DNA of 64,000 bases from Bacillus sp. (in: firmicutes) (GTDB lineage Bacteria; Bacillota; Bacilli; Bacillales; Bacillaceae_J), in assembly GCA_012842745.1 (NCBI GenBank), contig DUSF01000056.1:1-64000 (forward strand), written 5' to 3'. Of the stretch, positions 9,004 to 16,760 are shown piece by piece (within the stretch, counting starts at the first letter, position 1; each line of letters begins with the position of its first letter). Made by a program: the position numbers and the translations under genes. Below the pieces are notes generated by a model. That model saw only the letters and a list, made by a program, of their open reading frames with translations. It searched no databases and was not told the DNA's origin.

Positions 9004-9795
9004 TTGAGAAAACCAAGAATAGGCTTAGCTCTCGGTTCAGGTGGAGCTAGAGGTTTTGCTCATCTAGGTGTATTAAAAGCATTAAATGAAGCCAATATAC
9101 CAATTGAGTTGCTGGCAGGCAGCAGTATGGGAGCGTTGGTGGGAGGTTTATATGGAGCCGGACATGATCTTGAGCGTCTTCAAAAGTTAGCAAAAGCATT
9201 TAGACGAAAGTATTACCTTGACTTTACCGTTCCGAAAATGGGCTTTATAAATGGCCAAAAAATCAAAGAATTTATTAGGATGTTTACATTTGGAAAAACG
9301 ATTGAACAACTTTCCCCTATGCTTTGGATTGTGGCAACTGATATTCATACGGGTGAAAAGGTTATTTTTAAGGAAGGTCCTCTTGCAGAAGCAATCAGAG
9401 CAAGTATATCAATACCAGGAATATTTGTCCCTGAAAAAATTGATGACCGCTTGCTTGTGGATGGGGGGGTTGTCGACAGGGTGCCTATTTCTGTTGTAAA
9501 AGAAATGGGAGCAGATATTGTTATAGCTGTTGATGTTTCACAACTGAAAGGTAATGTGGAGGTTTCTTCAATTTTTGACGTAATTTTGCAAAGCATTGAT
9601 ATTATGCAGGATGAATTAGCACGGTTAAAACAATATGATGCAGACGTTGTAATTAAACCATATGTTGAACAATATAGTTCTAAGGCATTCACGAATACTG
9701 AAGATATTATCCGCTTAGGCGAAGAGGAAACGGTGAAGCAAATTCCTTTTATCTTAGATGCTATCGAGAAGTGGAAGGAGTCACGTCATGAATAA
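9004..9795 (+). CDS. ylbK: Patatin-like phospholipase family protein YlbK
   Basis: A 263-residue bacterial patatin. The oxyanion segment GSGGARG (11-17), the nucleophile elbow GSSMG with Ser41, and the DGG motif with Asp153 make the complete Ser-Asp dyad, so it is predicted to be an active lipid acyl hydrolase, likely cytosolic because there is no signal peptide. The start is a TTG 4 bases after the GGAGGGGGA ribosome site. Its 3' end overlaps ylbL by 8 bases, so the two are translationally coupled. The natural substrate is not known. Confidence 0.92.
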   Translation: MRKPRIGLALGSGGARGFAHLGVLKALNEANIPIELLAGSSMGALVGGLYGAGHDLERLQKLAKAFRRKYYLDFTVPKMGFINGQKIKEFIRMFTFGKTIEQLSPMLWIVATDIHTGEKVIFKEGPLAEAIRASISIPGIFVPEKIDDRLLVDGGVVDRVPISVVKEMGADIVIAVDVSQLKGNVEVSSIFDVILQSIDIMQDELARLKQYDADVVIKPYVEQYSSKAFTNTEDIIRLGEEETVKQIPFILDAIEKWKESRHE

Positions 9796-10867
9796 ACGAA
9801 GAAACATGACAAAGAGCTGGATCTTAGTTGTTTTAATTACACTTTTTCTTTCACTTTTTCTTTCATTTTTTCAATTACCATATTATATTTCCTCACCAGG
9901 GGCGGCTACAGAATTAGCACCGATTGTAAAGGTAGAAGGGGGAAATAAAGAAAGAGGTAGCTTTTCATTAACAACCGTTCGGATTGGCAAAGCAAATGTA
10001 ATCCAGTATGCTTGGGCCAAGGTAAATGATTATTATGAAATCTATCCAAAGGAATATATCCGTCCAGAGGGTGAAACAGAGGATGAGTATTCGCATCGCC
10101 AGCTACAGATGATGGAAAGCTCAAAAGAACAGGCCACTGTTGTTGCTTATACGAAAGCTAAAAAGGATATTAAAATCAACTATAATGGCGTTTACGTTAT
10201 GAGCGTTATTCCAGGAATGCCTGCGGAAAAGCTCCTTAAGGTTGGTGATCGTCTTTTTTCAGTGGACAATCGCGAAATGAAATCATCTGAGGAATTTATT
10301 AAATATGTTTCTAATAAGGGTCAAGGGGATGCTGTCACTTTAAAATTAGAACGAAAAGGAAAGACTATGGAGGTAAAGGTACCATTAGCTGTTTTTCCAA
10401 AAGAAAAGACAGGGGAGAAGAAAGACAAAGTAGGCTTAGGTATCCTGCTTGTAACGGATCGTATAGTGGAAGTAAATCCACCAGTGGAAATTAAAACAGA
10501 CAAAATTGGCGGTCCTTCTGCCGGATTGATGTTTTCACTTGAAATATACAATCAACTGATTGACGAAGATCTTACAAAAGGCTATAAAATCGCCGGTACA
10601 GGCACGATTAGCTATGAAGGAGAAGTAGGCCGTATTGGTGGTATTCAGCAAAAAATCGTCGCGGCTGATAAATCAAGTATAGAGATTTTCTTTGCACCAA
10701 ATGAAAGAGGGAAAAAACGGCTTGATGAAAACGGCAAGGCTATTTTGACAAATTATGAGGAAGCACTTGAAACGGCAAAGAATATAAAAACGGATATGAA
10801 AATTATTCCGGTCAATACATTTGATGAGGCTGTAAAGTATTTGGAAAAATTGTCGCCAAAAAAATAA
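9788..10867 (+). CDS. ylbL: Membrane-anchored PDZ/Lon-type serine protease YlbL
   Basis: Starting at the ATG at 9788 (GAAGGAG upstream, inside the ylbK end), 359 residues: a transmembrane anchor at about 10-32, a PDZ domain around 120-200 (VYVMSVIPGMPAEKLLKVGDR) and a C-terminal Lon (S16) protease domain. The catalytic dyad is visible as Ser244 in GGPSAGL and Lys289 in GGIQQK. The family acts on the outer face of the membrane; in B. subtilis YlbL degrades the cell division inhibitor YneA together with CtpA. A longer in-frame start at 9758 inside ylbK has no ribosome site. A strong terminator follows. Confidence 0.95.
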   Translation: MNKRRNMTKSWILVVLITLFLSLFLSFFQLPYYISSPGAATELAPIVKVEGGNKERGSFSLTTVRIGKANVIQYAWAKVNDYYEIYPKEYIRPEGETEDEYSHRQLQMMESSKEQATVVAYTKAKKDIKINYNGVYVMSVIPGMPAEKLLKVGDRLFSVDNREMKSSEEFIKYVSNKGQGDAVTLKLERKGKTMEVKVPLAVFPKEKTGEKKDKVGLGILLVTDRIVEVNPPVEIKTDKIGGPSAGLMFSLEIYNQLIDEDLTKGYKIAGTGTISYEGEVGRIGGIQQKIVAADKSSIEIFFAPNERGKKRLDENGKAILTNYEEALETAKNIKTDMKIIPVNTFDEAVKYLEKLSPKK

Positions 10868-10891
10868 AAACAGTGTTAATTTATATATTTC

Positions 10892-10939
10892 AAAAGCTGA
10901 TATTGTGATCGGGTTTGATTGGACACAATATCAGCTTTT
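10892..10939. terminator. Bidirectional terminator between ylbL and tmcAL
   Basis: A perfect 16-bp stem, AAAAGCTGATATTGTG with CACAATATCAGCTTTT, around a 16-base loop, between convergent genes. Confidence 0.9.
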
Positions 10940-10947
10940 GGGTGTTA

Positions 10948-12183
10948 TTATAAAAACTGTCGATTATTTTGATCATACCGTATTGGCGGATTTACATATT
11001 CACTTTTAATCATATTTGTCCGAAATGGTTCTTTAAGGCATGATGCATATACATTTGTCGCTTTAATATCAAGCATCATTTGTTCATTTGAAAATGTAGA
11101 GGGTCTTGAAACAATTGGAAGTTCAAGATTTTTTTTGATTTTATGTAAGTATTCTTGGCCTAATAAAGACATACCAAGTAAGCGAATATAGGTAGGCTGA
11201 TTATTATTGTTTTTCATCGTCTGCTTTTTTGTGTTAGTAAGGATATGAAGGCAGATTCTTTGTAACCTTGTCCATGTATAACGCTTTGTTTTTATTTTTT
11301 CCATAAACTCTTGAAATGTAGCGGCTTCTGTAATCAATTGTAAAATACGATTTTCTAGCCCTTCTTCGACTTCATAAATTTCTTTCAGCTCTGCAGCTGT
11401 TGTTGAAAGCAAGCGGTATTTTAAGAATGGAAAGTAATCTTCCCATTGATGAAACATTCCATATTTATTTTTATATGATTCTAAATGGGTGAATGTAGTA
11501 TCTGGAATAACATTTTGGATTTCCACAAGATTAGTACTTCCAGAAAACAATGTCTTGCGTATACTTGTAGCACTAGCGATTTGTTCATCTTCAATATGCT
11601 CATCATGATAATTTGCCTTTGTTCGTTTAATTGTGTACGGTTGAATATTGCTTTTAAGTTGATGTATGGCTTGAAGATAATGGAATCCTAAAATATTATT
11701 CGGCTCCGATAAATCAACCATTGAATCAATAATGCCTAATGACTGAAAAGCTTCAGCGGCTGCTCTTGGATAGCTTGTCCCCTCCTTAAGAGCAGGTTGA
11801 ATAAAGTTGTCGAATTCGTCTTTTTTTGTTTCCATTATATGCAAAGTTTGTTGAAATGATTGAATGCTACCATTTTCGCTACCAAAGCACAAATTATCAA
11901 CTTTTAAGGCATGGAGCAAGGAGACAGCACCATGTGCAAAAACCTCGGCTTTTTGGGTGGCAAATACATAGGGAAGTTCAATGACAACATCAACACCACT
12001 TTCAAGCGCCATTTTTGTTCGTGCCCATTTACTTACTAAGGCAGGCTCCCCACGTTGTAGAAAATTACCGCTCATCACAGCGACCACTATATCCGCTTCC
12101 GTTACTTTTTTTGATTTTTGGATATGATAATAATGCCCGTTATGAAAGGGATTATATTCAACAATGACTCCAACACTCTTCAT
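10948..12183 (-). CDS. tmcAL: tRNA(Met) cytidine acetate ligase TmcAL (YlbM)
   Basis: Read from the ATG at 12183 (GAGGGG upstream on the minus strand) the product has 411 residues, beginning MKSVGVIVEYNPFHNGHYYH with the HxGH nucleotidyltransferase motif. The MSGNFLQRGEPALVSKW segment is diagnostic of the family. TmcAL makes N4-acetylcytidine at the wobble position of elongator tRNA-Met, using acetate and ATP rather than acetyl-CoA. A longer in-frame start about 45 codons upstream would encode a spurious hydrophobic leader and would run back over the ylbN promoter, so it is rejected. It is transcribed away from ylbN and converges on ylbL. Confidence 0.95.
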   Translation of the reverse strand: MKSVGVIVEYNPFHNGHYYHIQKSKKVTEADIVVAVMSGNFLQRGEPALVSKWARTKMALESGVDVVIELPYVFATQKAEVFAHGAVSLLHALKVDNLCFGSENGSIQSFQQTLHIMETKKDEFDNFIQPALKEGTSYPRAAAEAFQSLGIIDSMVDLSEPNNILGFHYLQAIHQLKSNIQPYTIKRTKANYHDEHIEDEQIASATSIRKTLFSGSTNLVEIQNVIPDTTFTHLESYKNKYGMFHQWEDYFPFLKYRLLSTTAAELKEIYEVEEGLENRILQLITEAATFQEFMEKIKTKRYTWTRLQRICLHILTNTKKQTMKNNNNQPTYIRLLGMSLLGQEYLHKIKKNLELPIVSRPSTFSNEQMMLDIKATNVYASCLKEPFRTNMIKSEYVNPPIRYDQNNRQFL

Positions 12184-12241
12184 AGAACTTTTCCCCTCTT
12201 TATAGTTTGCGTTTTCTATAGTATAGTGTAAAGAAAAAATA

Positions 12242-12270
12242 TTGACAAACAGGTTAGCGAAAGCTATAAT
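12242..12270 (+). promoter_or_regulatory. Sigma-A promoter of ylbN-rpmF
   Basis: TTGACA (12242-12247), a 17-base spacer and TATAAT (12265-12270) match the vegetative consensus exactly, 27 bases before the ylbN start. This is the cleanest promoter in the window. Confidence 0.88.
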
Positions 12271-12297
12271 TACGATTGTTGCCTTGAGGTGAGATGA

Positions 12298-12822
12298 ATG
12301 AAATGGTATATGACTCAATTAAACCAATTGCGGACAAAAGGAATCATTCTTGATGAAATGGTCGATGTAAGTGAACTGACAAAAACATCTGAAATTAGAA
12401 GGATTTCACCTGTTCATGTTAAAGGGCATGGTGATTTTGTATCTAATAAAATTACATTCACCATTACGATTCAAGGGAAGATGATTCTACCTTGTACTCG
12501 TACTTTAAAGGATGCTACGCATTCATTTACAATTGAAACGACCGAAACATATTTGTTATCACCCGAAGGTTATGGTCAACTTGATGAGGAAAATCTTCAT
12601 TTAGTTGAGGGAGAAGTTCTTGACTTATTGCCAATGGTCAAGGAAAATATTATTTTAGAGATTCCTATGCAAATCTATTGTGATGACCCGTCACAAGAGG
12701 GTGGTGCACCGCAATCAGGAAACGGATGGGAAGTTATTACAGAAGCTGAAAAGAAGGAGAAAATTGATCCGAGATTTTCAGCCTTGAAAGATTTTTTTAA
12801 AGACAAAAACAATGAACAGTAA
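12298..12822 (+). CDS. ylbN: YceD/YlbN family protein (DUF177)
   Basis: A 174-residue member of the DUF177/YceD family, which is nearly always encoded directly before rpmF. The conserved part includes CTRTLKDATHSF early and CDDPSQEGG near residue 140, followed by DPRFSALKDFF at the C-terminus. In plants and some bacteria relatives affect 23S rRNA accumulation, so a role near large-subunit assembly is likely but the activity is unknown. GAGGTGAG lies before the ATG. It has its own consensus promoter and is followed by rpmF after 23 bases. Confidence 0.92.
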   Translation: MKWYMTQLNQLRTKGIILDEMVDVSELTKTSEIRRISPVHVKGHGDFVSNKITFTITIQGKMILPCTRTLKDATHSFTIETTETYLLSPEGYGQLDEENLHLVEGEVLDLLPMVKENIILEIPMQIYCDDPSQEGGAPQSGNGWEVITEAEKKEKIDPRFSALKDFFKDKNNEQ

Positions 12823-12845
12823 ACCTTTTAAGGAGGTGGGAATAA

Positions 12846-13019
12846 ATGGCTGTACCTTTTAGAAGAACATCTAAAACTGCAAAAAGAAAGCGTCGTACAC
12901 ACTATAAATTACAAGTGCCTGGTATGGTAACATGCCCAAACTGTGGAGAAATGAAGCTTGCTCACCGCGTTTGTAAGGAATGTGGTACTTACAAAGGTAA
13001 AGAAGTAGTTAACGACTAA
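12846..13019 (+). CDS. rpmF: 50S ribosomal protein L32
   Basis: A 57-residue basic protein starting [19 protein letters not shown], the universal start of bL32. It has CPNC and CKEC pairs, so this is the zinc-binding (C+) form rather than the cysteine-less zinc-independent paralogue many bacilli also carry. It has a perfect AAGGAGGTGGG ribosome site and a terminator directly after the stop. It is cotranscribed with ylbN from the promoter at 12242. Confidence 0.97.
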   Translation: MAVPFRRTSKTAKRKRRTHYKLQVPGMVTCPNCGEMKLAHRVCKECGTYKGKEVVND

Positions 13020-13020
13020 T

Positions 13021-13058
13021 AAAAAAGCGTAGAGATGATAATTCTCTGCGCTTTTTTT
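13021..13058 (+). terminator. Rho-independent terminator after rpmF
   Basis: AAAAAAGCGTAGAGA pairs with TCTCTGCGCTTTTTT (one T-G pair), followed by a long T run. Confidence 0.9.
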
Positions 13059-13107
13059 TATTTTTGAAAAAGAAGCAGGAAATTTGAATTAAAAAGCAAA
13101 TAGTTAT

Positions 13108-13136
13108 TACTATACTGAGCGAACGCTCAATAGTAT
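13108..13136 (+). promoter_or_regulatory. Palindromic operator upstream of the enoyl-CoA hydratase gene
   Basis: TGAGCG-AA-CGCTCA (13116-13129) is a dyad with perfect 6-base arms, extended by TACTAT on the left and ATAGTA on the right. It lies about 45 bases before the start codon. Size and symmetry fit a TetR-family regulator such as the FadR type that controls fatty acid degradation in bacilli; the regulator itself is not in this window. The identity of the protein is inferred. Confidence 0.6.
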
Positions 13137-13172
13137 AAATGAATAATTTTTTGACAGAAAAGGGGAAAGGGA

Positions 13173-13934
13173 ATGGAAAAGGTTATCCTAGAAAGAAAGA
13201 GAAATGGAATTGTATGGCTGACAATCAACCGTCCAGAAAAAAGGAATGCAATTGATTTTGATGTGATGGATCACTTTAAAACAGTTATAGATGAGGTTCG
13301 GCACAATAAAAAAGATAAGATGTTAGTCATAACAGGTGCAGGCCATCGGGCGTTTTGCTCAGGTGGGGATTTATCGGAATTTCATAATCTTCATACAAGA
13401 GATGAAGCTTACAGCATGCTTTCAAAAATGGGCGAAATTTTATATTCTTTAGTAACGTTACCTAAACCATCGGTTGCTCTATTAAATGGTGCAGCAATTG
13501 GGGGGGGCTGTGAAATCTCTTCAGCCTGTGATTTTCGATTTGCAAGTGAAAAGGCAAAGTTCGGTTTTGTGCAAGGAAAGTTAGGGATTACAACAGGGTG
13601 GGGAGGGGCATCAATGCTCTTAGAGAAATTACCACATGATAAAGCGATGACCCTGCTTATGACAGCGCACAGATTTACAGCTCAAGAAGGCTATGAGCTT
13701 GGCTTTATTAATAAATTATTAGCTGACCAAAATTTAAAAGAACAATGTGAGGCATGGTTAGAGGCTTACATTAGCCAAAGCACAGGAGTGTTAGAAGCGT
13801 ATAAAAGGACAGCAATCAGGAAATGGGAACGTACAAATTTACGGGAAAGGATGTTTGAGGAAATCGAGCAATGTGCTATTCTTTGGGAATCTGATGAGCA
13901 TCATGCAGCTGTAAAATCCTTTCTAGATGCCTAG
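13173..13934 (+). CDS. Enoyl-CoA hydratase/isomerase family protein
   Basis: A 253-residue crotonase-fold protein of normal length. TGAGHRAFCSGGDLSEF carries the first oxyanion-hole segment and NGAAIGGGCEISSACDFRFA the second; FVQGKLGITTGWGG follows where catalytic acids lie in hydratases. The usual glutamate pair of enoyl-CoA hydratase is not clearly complete, so hydratase, isomerase or a related CoA reaction are all possible. It has its own operator and probably its own promoter and is not a B. subtilis gene at this site, though other bacilli have it between rpmF and the RsfA-family gene. The strong GGGGAAAGGG site is 1 base from the ATG. Confidence 0.88.
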   Translation: MEKVILERKRNGIVWLTINRPEKRNAIDFDVMDHFKTVIDEVRHNKKDKMLVITGAGHRAFCSGGDLSEFHNLHTRDEAYSMLSKMGEILYSLVTLPKPSVALLNGAAIGGGCEISSACDFRFASEKAKFGFVQGKLGITTGWGGASMLLEKLPHDKAMTLLMTAHRFTAQEGYELGFINKLLADQNLKEQCEAWLEAYISQSTGVLEAYKRTAIRKWERTNLRERMFEEIEQCAILWESDEHHAAVKSFLDA

Positions 13935-14044
13935 TCCAAATAGTATAAAACATAACTATTCGGGTATTTTCACTAGATTTTTAGATTCTATCTTTTCTAT
14001 TTGTTGCATAAAAATAATAAAAAAACATTAGGAGAGATAGAGAA

Positions 14045-14680
14045 ATGACAACATTAAGACAGGATGCATGGACGCAAGATGAAGATTTGTTGCTTGCTGA
14101 GGTCGTATTGCGACATATTAGGGATGGGAGTACGCAACTAGCCGCATTTGATGAAGTAGGTCAAAGGCTTTCAAGAACAGCGGCGGCTTGTGGCTTTAGA
14201 TGGAACTCAGCCATTAGAAAACAATATAAATCTGCAATTGAGATAGCGAAGAAACAGAGAAAGGGCGAGAAAGTTGTAGAATCGCCGCAATTAGCACCAC
14301 CTATTGTTGACACAACACAAGAAGGTCATAATGTTGAGAATAATAACGATAACGATAGTGAGAAAAAAAGTGTAATATCATTTCATGCGATTATCGACTT
14401 TTTATCGTCGCTTGAATCGACGATGAAAAGCACGGATCGTCTTATGGAAGAAAACGAGTCATTGAGAAATGAACTAGCTTCTTTAAAACAAGAGAGAATT
14501 GAACTGCTTCAAAAAATAGAAAAGCTAACGGAAAATTATCATTTAATTGAAGAGGATTACAAGGCGTTAATTGAGATTATGGAAAGAGCACGGAAAATGA
14601 TTGTCCTTCAGGAAGACGAAGGCTCGAAGTTTAAATTTCAAATGGACAAAAATGGTAATCTAGAAAGAGTGAAAAAATAA
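14045..14680 (+). CDS. gerR: RsfA-family sporulation transcription regulator (GerR/YlbO)
   Basis: A 211-residue protein with an N-terminal Myb/SANT-like helix-turn-helix (residues 5-60: WTQDEDLLLAEVVLRHIR, then FRWNSAIRKQY), an acidic and asparagine-rich linker, and a coiled coil at about 135-180 (LMEENESLRNELASLKQE). This is the RsfA family; by position after rpmF it is the YlbO/GerR member, which in B. subtilis acts in the mother cell to tune late sigma-E genes. The ribosome site TAGGAGAG precedes the ATG. It converges on ylbP with a shared terminator. Confidence 0.9.
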   Translation: MTTLRQDAWTQDEDLLLAEVVLRHIRDGSTQLAAFDEVGQRLSRTAAACGFRWNSAIRKQYKSAIEIAKKQRKGEKVVESPQLAPPIVDTTQEGHNVENNNDNDSEKKSVISFHAIIDFLSSLESTMKSTDRLMEENESLRNELASLKQERIELLQKIEKLTENYHLIEEDYKALIEIMERARKMIVLQEDEGSKFKFQMDKNGNLERVKK

Positions 14681-14712
14681 AAGCTGACTAAGAAAGGTCA
14701 GCTTCTTTTAAT
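14678..14712. terminator. Bidirectional terminator between gerR and ylbP
   Basis: AAGCTGAC (14681-14688) pairs with GTCAGCTT (14697-14704) around an 8-base loop, with T- and A-rich flanks. Confidence 0.85.
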
Positions 14713-15186
14713 TTAATTCATTTTATTGTCTAATAAGAAATCAGGATCCCAAACTAATAGTTTTTCAGAAACCTCCATTATTGGCTTAAAAGGTATAAAC
14801 CCTACTTTACACCAAAATCCCTCTGATTTAACTTTAGGACTAGTGACAATCGGAAGGTTAAAGCTTTTTGCAAAATCAATGAGCTGACTACCAAACCCAC
14901 GCTTACGATATTGAGGTAACACTTCAAGTTTTGATAAGTAGAGGTAGTCCCTTGTGTCATCAAATAAATAATCAAATTTTTTCTCTGTATGATATAAACT
15001 CATGCGGGCAACTAGCTTATCACCATAATAAATACCATAGAAGGGCGAATTGCAATCGTTTTCAACAATGCTGCCTTTTAAATCATCTAACATTTGGAGC
15101 TCGTAATTGCCTAATTCTTTAAAACTCTTAAAATCTTCCAATGTTTTAAAATTAACGGATAACTTTTCAATCGGTATGATTTCCAT
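14713..15186 (-). CDS. ylbP: GNAT family N-acetyltransferase YlbP
   Basis: A 157-residue GNAT protein. The acetyl-CoA pyrophosphate loop is visible as QYRKRGFGSQLIDFA (Q/R-x-x-G-x-G), preceded by the beta strand LYLSKLEVLP. It begins MEIIPIEKLSVNFKTLEDF with AAAGGAGGG before the ATG on the minus strand. Length, orientation and position between gerR and panE match B. subtilis YlbP. The acceptor substrate cannot be told from sequence. It diverges from panE; the roughly 200-base gap between them must hold both promoters. Confidence 0.9.
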   Translation of the reverse strand: MEIIPIEKLSVNFKTLEDFKSFKELGNYELQMLDDLKGSIVENDCNSPFYGIYYGDKLVARMSLYHTEKKFDYLFDDTRDYLYLSKLEVLPQYRKRGFGSQLIDFAKSFNLPIVTSPKVKSEGFWCKVGFIPFKPIMEVSEKLLVWDPDFLLDNKMN

Positions 15187-15388
15187 AAATGGTACCCTCC
15201 TTTTCGTACTTTTCTAATTTTATTATAATATATGTAAGAGAAAATTTCTTCTCAATTAAATATTTTTTAAAAAAAGTTTCATTTTTCTAAAGGGAATTTT
15301 AGCATTTATTGGCACAATCATTGATTAATTTTTGGTAAAATAAATAAATACATAGCTACAATCACTGGTTTCATCTTGGAGGGGTATA

Positions 15389-16303
15389 ATGAAAGTTGCA
15401 GTTATTGGCGGGGGAGCTGTCGGTCTCCTTGTCGCCGCTTATTTATACAGAGCTAACATAACGTCGGTTGTTTACACTAGAAGAGAAGAGCAGGCATTTC
15501 TTCTCAATGAAACTGGAATCGAAATGATGAAAAATGGAATAAGCGAGAAATATCCAGTTACAGCCTACCCTTTTTCAAACGGGTTAATGAATGATGAAGA
15601 TTTAATTATAATAACTGTAAAACAATATGATTTAGCTCCAATTATTGCTGCTTTCATTGAAAACGGTGTCAAAACACCGCTTCTTTTTCTACAAAATGGG
15701 ATGGGGCATATTTCTCTATTATCAAAATTATATGCAAATTCTCTTTTTTTAGGTATTGTTGAACATGGCGTTCTCAAACACTCTGATGTTTGTATTACTC
15801 ACACTGGAGAAGGGCAAATCAAAATTGCGCAGTATCAAGGATCTGTAGGGAATTTCGGAACGATAGCGCAGGCGCTAAATTCAGTCGGATTCGTTATTCG
15901 CTCTGAGGCTGAGTGGTATCCAATGCTTGTGAAAAAATTAGTGGCTAACGCTGTCATAAACCCGTTAACAGCCCTTTATAAGATTCGAAATGGTAGTTTA
16001 TTAAACAATGATTTTTATTTTAAAAATATGAAAGCTGTTTTTGACGAGGTTATCCAGGTCGTTACGATTGCCGATGTTGAAAGTTTATGGGAAGAAGTTG
16101 TTTCAATTTGTAAAAAAACCGGTAACAACTATTCTTCAATGTATAAAGATCTTGAAATGATGCGGCAAACAGAAATTCAGGCTATTTTAGGGTATTTACT
16201 TGAAGAAGGGAAAAAAAGTAAAAAATTGATGCCTTTGTCTACGTTTTTGTTTTATAGTATTAAAGGGATGGAGAACATTAGAGAGGAAGAGAGGAATGGT
16301 TAA
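15389..16303 (+). CDS. panE: 2-dehydropantoate 2-reductase (YlbQ)
   Basis: A 304-residue ketopantoate reductase-like protein. The N-terminal GGGAVGLLVAAYLY is the Rossmann NADPH loop, NGMGH is the conserved substrate-side segment, and KLVANAVINPLTALY carries the catalytic lysine and asparagine. It reduces 2-dehydropantoate to pantoate in pantothenate (coenzyme A) synthesis. Several bacilli have more than one paralogue and some 2-dehydropantoate reductase-like enzymes are redundant, so the exact substrate is likely but not certain. CTTGGAGGGG precedes the ATG. It overlaps the next gene by 8 bases. Confidence 0.92.
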   Translation: MKVAVIGGGAVGLLVAAYLYRANITSVVYTRREEQAFLLNETGIEMMKNGISEKYPVTAYPFSNGLMNDEDLIIITVKQYDLAPIIAAFIENGVKTPLLFLQNGMGHISLLSKLYANSLFLGIVEHGVLKHSDVCITHTGEGQIKIAQYQGSVGNFGTIAQALNSVGFVIRSEAEWYPMLVKKLVANAVINPLTALYKIRNGSLLNNDFYFKNMKAVFDEVIQVVTIADVESLWEEVVSICKKTGNNYSSMYKDLEMMRQTEIQAILGYLLEEGKKSKKLMPLSTFLFYSIKGMENIREEERNG

Positions 16304-16679
16304 TTTATTTGCGACCTTTGTAGCAACGATTGTCACAATTCCAATCCTTGTTATTTTTATCGTATATTGGATTGCGCGTTTCCTTACAAAAAACAATAAG
16401 AAATCACTTCATATTTCAGTTGATGTATCGACGCTTTTTTTTATCATAGCCGTTCATTATTTAATTAGTGTTATTTGGGGCAAATCATTTTTATGGATCA
16501 TTCTTCTGTTATTAATATTTATAGCTGCAGTATTTGTTTTTTTACAATGGAAAATTAACAATGAAATTATTTTTAAAAAAGTATGGAAGGGTTTTTGGCG
16601 TTTTAGTTTTCTGCTTTTCTTTTTCAGTTATTTTTCACTTGTCATTTATGGATTATATCAACGACTATATCATTTGTGA
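16296..16679 (+). CDS. DUF3397 family membrane protein
   Basis: A 127-residue integral membrane protein with four hydrophobic segments at about residues 5-27, 40-60, 64-84 and 100-120, basic loops between. It fits the DUF3397 family, which in many bacilli sits between panE and bshC. The ATG overlaps the panE end, so it is translationally coupled. No functional residue is evident and no role is known; neighbourhood to cell-wall genes is suggestive only. Confidence 0.82.
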   Translation: MVNLFATFVATIVTIPILVIFIVYWIARFLTKNNKKSLHISVDVSTLFFIIAVHYLISVIWGKSFLWIILLLLIFIAAVFVFLQWKINNEIIFKKVWKGFWRFSFLLFFFSYFSLVIYGLYQRLYHL

Positions 16680-16760
16680 GCAATATTTTTTTTATCATCG
16701 CAATTATTTGCTATACTCGTTATGAAAGTTCTTTACGTAGATTAGAAAGGATGTATCCAC

